Shown one piece after another: positions 61,787-64,000 of a stretch of DNA of 64,000 bases (the first letter of the stretch is position 1; each line of letters begins with the position of its first letter). The notes below the pieces were generated by a model, which saw only the letters and a list, made by a program, of their open reading frames with translations, did not search any database and was not told the DNA's origin. The stretch is from positions 1 through 64,000 of the forward strand of contig VXNZ01000009.1 in NCBI GenBank assembly GCA_009840355.1, given 5' to 3'. The position numbers and the translations under genes were made by a program. Origin of the DNA: Chloroflexota bacterium. Its GTDB lineage: Bacteria > Chloroflexota > Dehalococcoidia > Lucifugimonadales > JADFKI01.

Positions 61787-62800
61787 CTACTTACGCCCTC
61801 GGGATAGGCGACGCCTGATTTGGCGCTTGATGTCTGTCTTGCCGCGGAGGTTGGCGGCTACATAGCGCGCTATGCTTGGGCTGCCTAGCAGGAGTGGCGC
61901 TCGCCATTCTCGGAGTTCTTTCATTGTGGTTGTTCCGCTTGTCCACGATGGCGCGAACGATTCCAGCGGCTGCCAGCTCAGGGCGATAGGCAGTCTGCCC
62001 AGCAGCTTTCGGCGTCCGCCTTGCAGCACAATGCCGCCGGCTTCCATCACCAGCAGCGAACCGCCCGCCGCGTCCCACAGGAACGGCGCGGTGGTTATCG
62101 TGTACTGCGTTACGCCCTTAGCCACCATCGCAAGCTCGTATGCGATGCTGCCGGTCATTCGCAGCTCGCCCACCTTACCGCGCAACTGCTTGCGCACATC
62201 GAACAGCGCACCAAAGCCGCCGGGCAGCGTAACAAGCCTGTTGCCGTCCGGAGCATCCGCCGTCAACGCGGGCACGCGTGTGCCGTCGATGCGCGTGCCG
62301 CCGCCCTTGCGCGCGTGCATCACGATGCTGCCGACATCGCTGGGCCAGGGCATGAACACCGCCGCCGCGATGGGCGCACCACGGTACAGCACGCCGATGG
62401 AACTGGCGTATATCGGCAAGCCGGACAGGAAGTTACGCGTGCCGTCCAGCGGGTCCAGCACCCAGACGAAATCGGGCGCGGGCTGACTGTCCGCTCTTTC
62501 GCGCGCGTTGGCGTCGTCTTCTTCGCCCAAAATGCCGTGATCGGGGAAGCGCTTGGCAATCTCGTTTTGCAGGTATCGCTGGCACTCGTAGTCGGCGTTG
62601 GTTACGGGGTCGCTCTTCTTGTCGTCCTTGTACTCCACATTCAGCGCGCGCTCGAAGTGCCAGCGCAGAATCTCCCCCGCCTCGCGCGCGATCTTGACCG
62701 CGTGGTTCTCAATGTCACGCAGCGCGCCGTAGTCGTCCGGCGAACCGCTATTACGCCCGCCGCCCACGACCGATTTCAAGCCTCTGAATATGTTTCGCAT
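61787..62800 (-). CDS. Inositol-monophosphatase-family enzyme
   Basis: 337 residues of the IMPase/CysQ/FBPase superfamily of Li-sensitive, Mg-dependent phosphatases. Metal-site motifs are GILGEEDDAN (Glu), WVLDPLDGTRNF (the DPLDGT signature) and FLWDAAGGSLLVMEAGG (the WD motif). Substrates can be inositol phosphate, 3'-phosphoadenosine phosphate or fructose bisphosphate and cannot be chosen here. The N-terminal 30 residues (VVGGGRNSGSPDDYG) are extra. The C-terminal tail is very basic (KRQIRRRLSRGRK). Confidence 0.88.
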   Translation of the reverse strand: MRNIFRGLKSVVGGGRNSGSPDDYGALRDIENHAVKIAREAGEILRWHFERALNVEYKDDKKSDPVTNADYECQRYLQNEIAKRFPDHGILGEEDDANARERADSQPAPDFVWVLDPLDGTRNFLSGLPIYASSIGVLYRGAPIAAAVFMPWPSDVGSIVMHARKGGGTRIDGTRVPALTADAPDGNRLVTLPGGFGALFDVRKQLRGKVGELRMTGSIAYELAMVAKGVTQYTITTAPFLWDAAGGSLLVMEAGGIVLQGGRRKLLGRLPIALSWQPLESFAPSWTSGTTTMKELREWRAPLLLGSPSIARYVAANLRGKTDIKRQIRRRLSRGRK

Positions 62801-62944
62801 GAGAAAAGCCTTGCGTTCTCGCTATACTTGCTTGCCCGTTAGACACATTTGCTACGCCGAATTATACTGCATATCCTGTTCATTCAGTTCATCCATGATA
62901 CGCTAAGTTGTCTGAACAATATCATTTCATGATATGATTGACGC

Positions 62945-63199
62945 ATGAGGAGAAGGCATCGCAGAACGCTGGAAGCGATTTCCCGACACCCTACCCAGTC
63001 GGGAATTCGATGGGATGATATAGAGTCACTGCTTCTTGCATGTGGCGCGGACATAGAAGAACGCGCCGGGTCAAGAATAGGAATTGAGCTGAACGGCGTT
63101 CGGGCGCATGCTCATCGTCCGCATCCTCGCCCGGAGGCTACAAGGGGCGCAGTAGAGGCGATGAGAAGATTCCTGAGAGAGGCAGGCATAGAACCGTGA
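62945..63199 (+). CDS. HicA-type mRNA interferase toxin
   Basis: 84 residues, double-stranded-RNA-binding-like fold. HPTQSGIRWDDIESLLLACG opens the domain and GVRAHAHRPHPRPEATRGAV, with RFLREAGI at the end, is typical of the HicA subgroup with the HRPHP motif in place of the GSHH motif of E. coli HicA. One of the His residues is likely catalytic. It overlaps the hicB gene by one base, the usual toxin-first order. Confidence 0.85.
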   Translation: MRRRHRRTLEAISRHPTQSGIRWDDIESLLLACGADIEERAGSRIGIELNGVRAHAHRPHPRPEATRGAVEAMRRFLREAGIEP

Positions 63200-63516
63200 T
63201 GAAATACAAAGGCTACCAAGCCATTTTCAAATATGACGATGAGGCAAAGCTTTTTCACGGAGAGGTTATCGATACGCGCGATGTGATTTTCTTCGAGGGG
63301 ACTTCAGTAGAGGATTTGAACAAGGAATTCCGATTTTCGATAGACGACTATCTCGCCATGTGCGCCGAAAGGGGACAAGAGCCGGACAAGCCCTTTTCAG
63401 GACGAATCCCTCTCAGGATTAGCCCGGAGGTTCACAGGGCGGCGAATGCCGTTGCGAAGTCTGAAGGCAAGAGCCTCAACGCTTGGCTGGCAGAGACGAT
63501 TGAGCGGTCGGTTTGA
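63199..63516 (+). CDS. HicB-type antitoxin
   Basis: 105 residues. The N-terminal part KYKGYQAIFKYDDEAKLFHG is the partly degraded RNase H-like HicB fold and EVIDTRDVIFFEGTSVEDLN completes it. The C-terminal RIPLRISPEVHRAANAVAKS followed by SLNAWLAETIERS is a ribbon-helix-helix DNA-binding domain. ATG 63199 overlaps the hicA stop (a GTG at 63196 is possible). It should neutralise HicA and repress the operon. Confidence 0.87.
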   Translation: MKYKGYQAIFKYDDEAKLFHGEVIDTRDVIFFEGTSVEDLNKEFRFSIDDYLAMCAERGQEPDKPFSGRIPLRISPEVHRAANAVAKSEGKSLNAWLAETIERSV

Positions 63517-63616
63517 CGCCCGCCACAAGTTCACAAATCCCGCCTGTATCCTATATTATCGTCCTATCCATCCTGTACACATCCTGTTAGCCCAACCAAT
63601 TCAAGGAGTTGCCACC

Positions 63617-64000
63617 GTGCCAGCACAACGAGAAGGTTTCGAGATATATGATGACCGCTTCGCTGCGATGATTCCGGATAACGCGGAGTTGGTCAAGCAC
63701 TTCACCGGGATGGAGTGGGCGGAAGGTCCCGTCTATTTCGCGGAGGGGGACTATTTGCTTTGGAGCGACATTCCGAACGACCGCATGCTGCGATATTCGG
63801 ACGCGGACGGCGTTTCGGTCTTTCGGCAGCCGGCGGGCTTTACGAATGGGCACTACCGCGACCTCGAAGGGCGGTTAGTGAGCTGCGAGCATGGCAATCG
63901 CCGCGTCAGCCGTACCGAGCACGACGGCGCGGTTGTTACGCTCGCCGACAACTACGAGGGCAATAGGCTCAATTCGCCGAACGACCTGGTGGTCAAGTCG
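63617..64000 (+). CDS. SMP-30/gluconolactonase-family protein, N-terminal part
   Basis: A reading frame from GTG 63617 (AAGGAG eight bases upstream) runs to the window end after 128 codons with no stop. It contains FTGMEWAEGPVYFAEGDYLL, WSDIPNDRMLRYSDADG, GHYRDLEGRLVSCEHGNRRV and NSPNDLVV, the opening blades of a six-bladed SMP-30/gluconolactonase propeller with its calcium-binding Glu (WAEGPVY) and Asn (NSPND). Such enzymes open sugar or other lactones. The remainder lies outside the window. Confidence 0.88.
   Translation, partial: MPAQREGFEIYDDRFAAMIPDNAELVKHFTGMEWAEGPVYFAEGDYLLWSDIPNDRMLRYSDADGVSVFRQPAGFTNGHYRDLEGRLVSCEHGNRRVSRTEHDGAVVTLADNYEGNRLNSPNDLVVKS

Overview
The window looks like part of a chromosome from a free-living, GC-rich bacterium. 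The 16S rRNA gene (58718-60218) reads to me as Chloroflexota, close to the Dehalococcoidia/SAR202 group. The stand-alone 16S with no 23S or 5S nearby, the L34 sequence, and the wealth of amidases, flavin oxidases and molybdenum hydroxylases fit that view. The placement is an inference by eye, not a tree. I saw no transposase, prophage or CRISPR array. Several promoters match the housekeeping consensus (TTGACA/C, 17 bp, TATAAT-like), so normal sigma-70-type transcription is likely.

Layout. 1-6.1 kb, minus strand: the rpmH-rnpA-yidD-(PQQ-repeat lipoprotein)-(57-residue membrane protein)-yidC-jag operon for ribosome, RNase P and membrane-protein biogenesis, followed by an AI-2E-family transporter. 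6.4-9.3 kb: lipoproteins, a TlpA-like thioredoxin and a MntA/HepT toxin-antitoxin pair. 9.4-21.3 kb: catabolic genes, namely a TPP enzyme, class III CoA-transferase, FMN hydroxy-acid oxidase, MBL hydrolase, two HAD hydrolases, a FAD-GcvT demethylase and a DmdA-like GcvT protein. 21.4-27.4 kb: an unusual FN3/helical/PBP1 exported protein, a VapBC pair wedged between a lysA relic and intact lysA, and an amino-acid-binding lipoprotein. 27.7-33.3 kb: two tandem amidases, an LLM flavin oxidoreductase and a SulP anion transporter. 34-37.3 kb: apt, a DinB-like protein, a cyclic-nucleotide-binding protein with a structured leader, and a kinase-like protein. 37.7-49.5 kb: a dipeptide-type ABC transporter split in two (ATPases first, binding protein and permeases later), separated by an orphan molybdenum hydroxylase, an FAH-family enzyme, VapBC and a broken lipoprotein gene. 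49.5-58.3 kb: scramblase-like protein, AlaX, a third amidase, an AbrB/PIN pair, two FAD oxidoreductases including an LhgO-like one, a membrane protein with charged repeats, and a sugar isomerase-like enzyme. 58.6-61.7 kb: 16S rRNA with its promoter and processing stem, tRNA-Ala(TGC), and an HTH-NYN gene. 61.8-64 kb: an inositol-phosphatase-family enzyme, HicAB, and the start of an SMP-30/gluconolactonase gene.

How the parts fit. Apart from the housekeeping operon, the content suggests a heterotroph that imports peptides, amino acids and anions, and breaks down amides, hydroxy acids, haloacids and methylated amines or sulfonium compounds. Five toxin-antitoxin pairs and several families of small dispersed repeats (terminal-inverted-repeat elements, CATCGATGGACAGGATGGG-type repeats, CCTAACCTTCCC-type repeats) show active small-scale rearrangement. 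The clearest examples are the lysA relic, the broken lipoprotein gene and the duplicated membrane-protein tail. Candidate new biology: a compact structured RNA leader before the cyclic-nucleotide-binding gene, the FN3-helical-PBP1 fusion, the HTH-NYN gene with its palindromes, and the lipoprotein inserted into the yidC operon.
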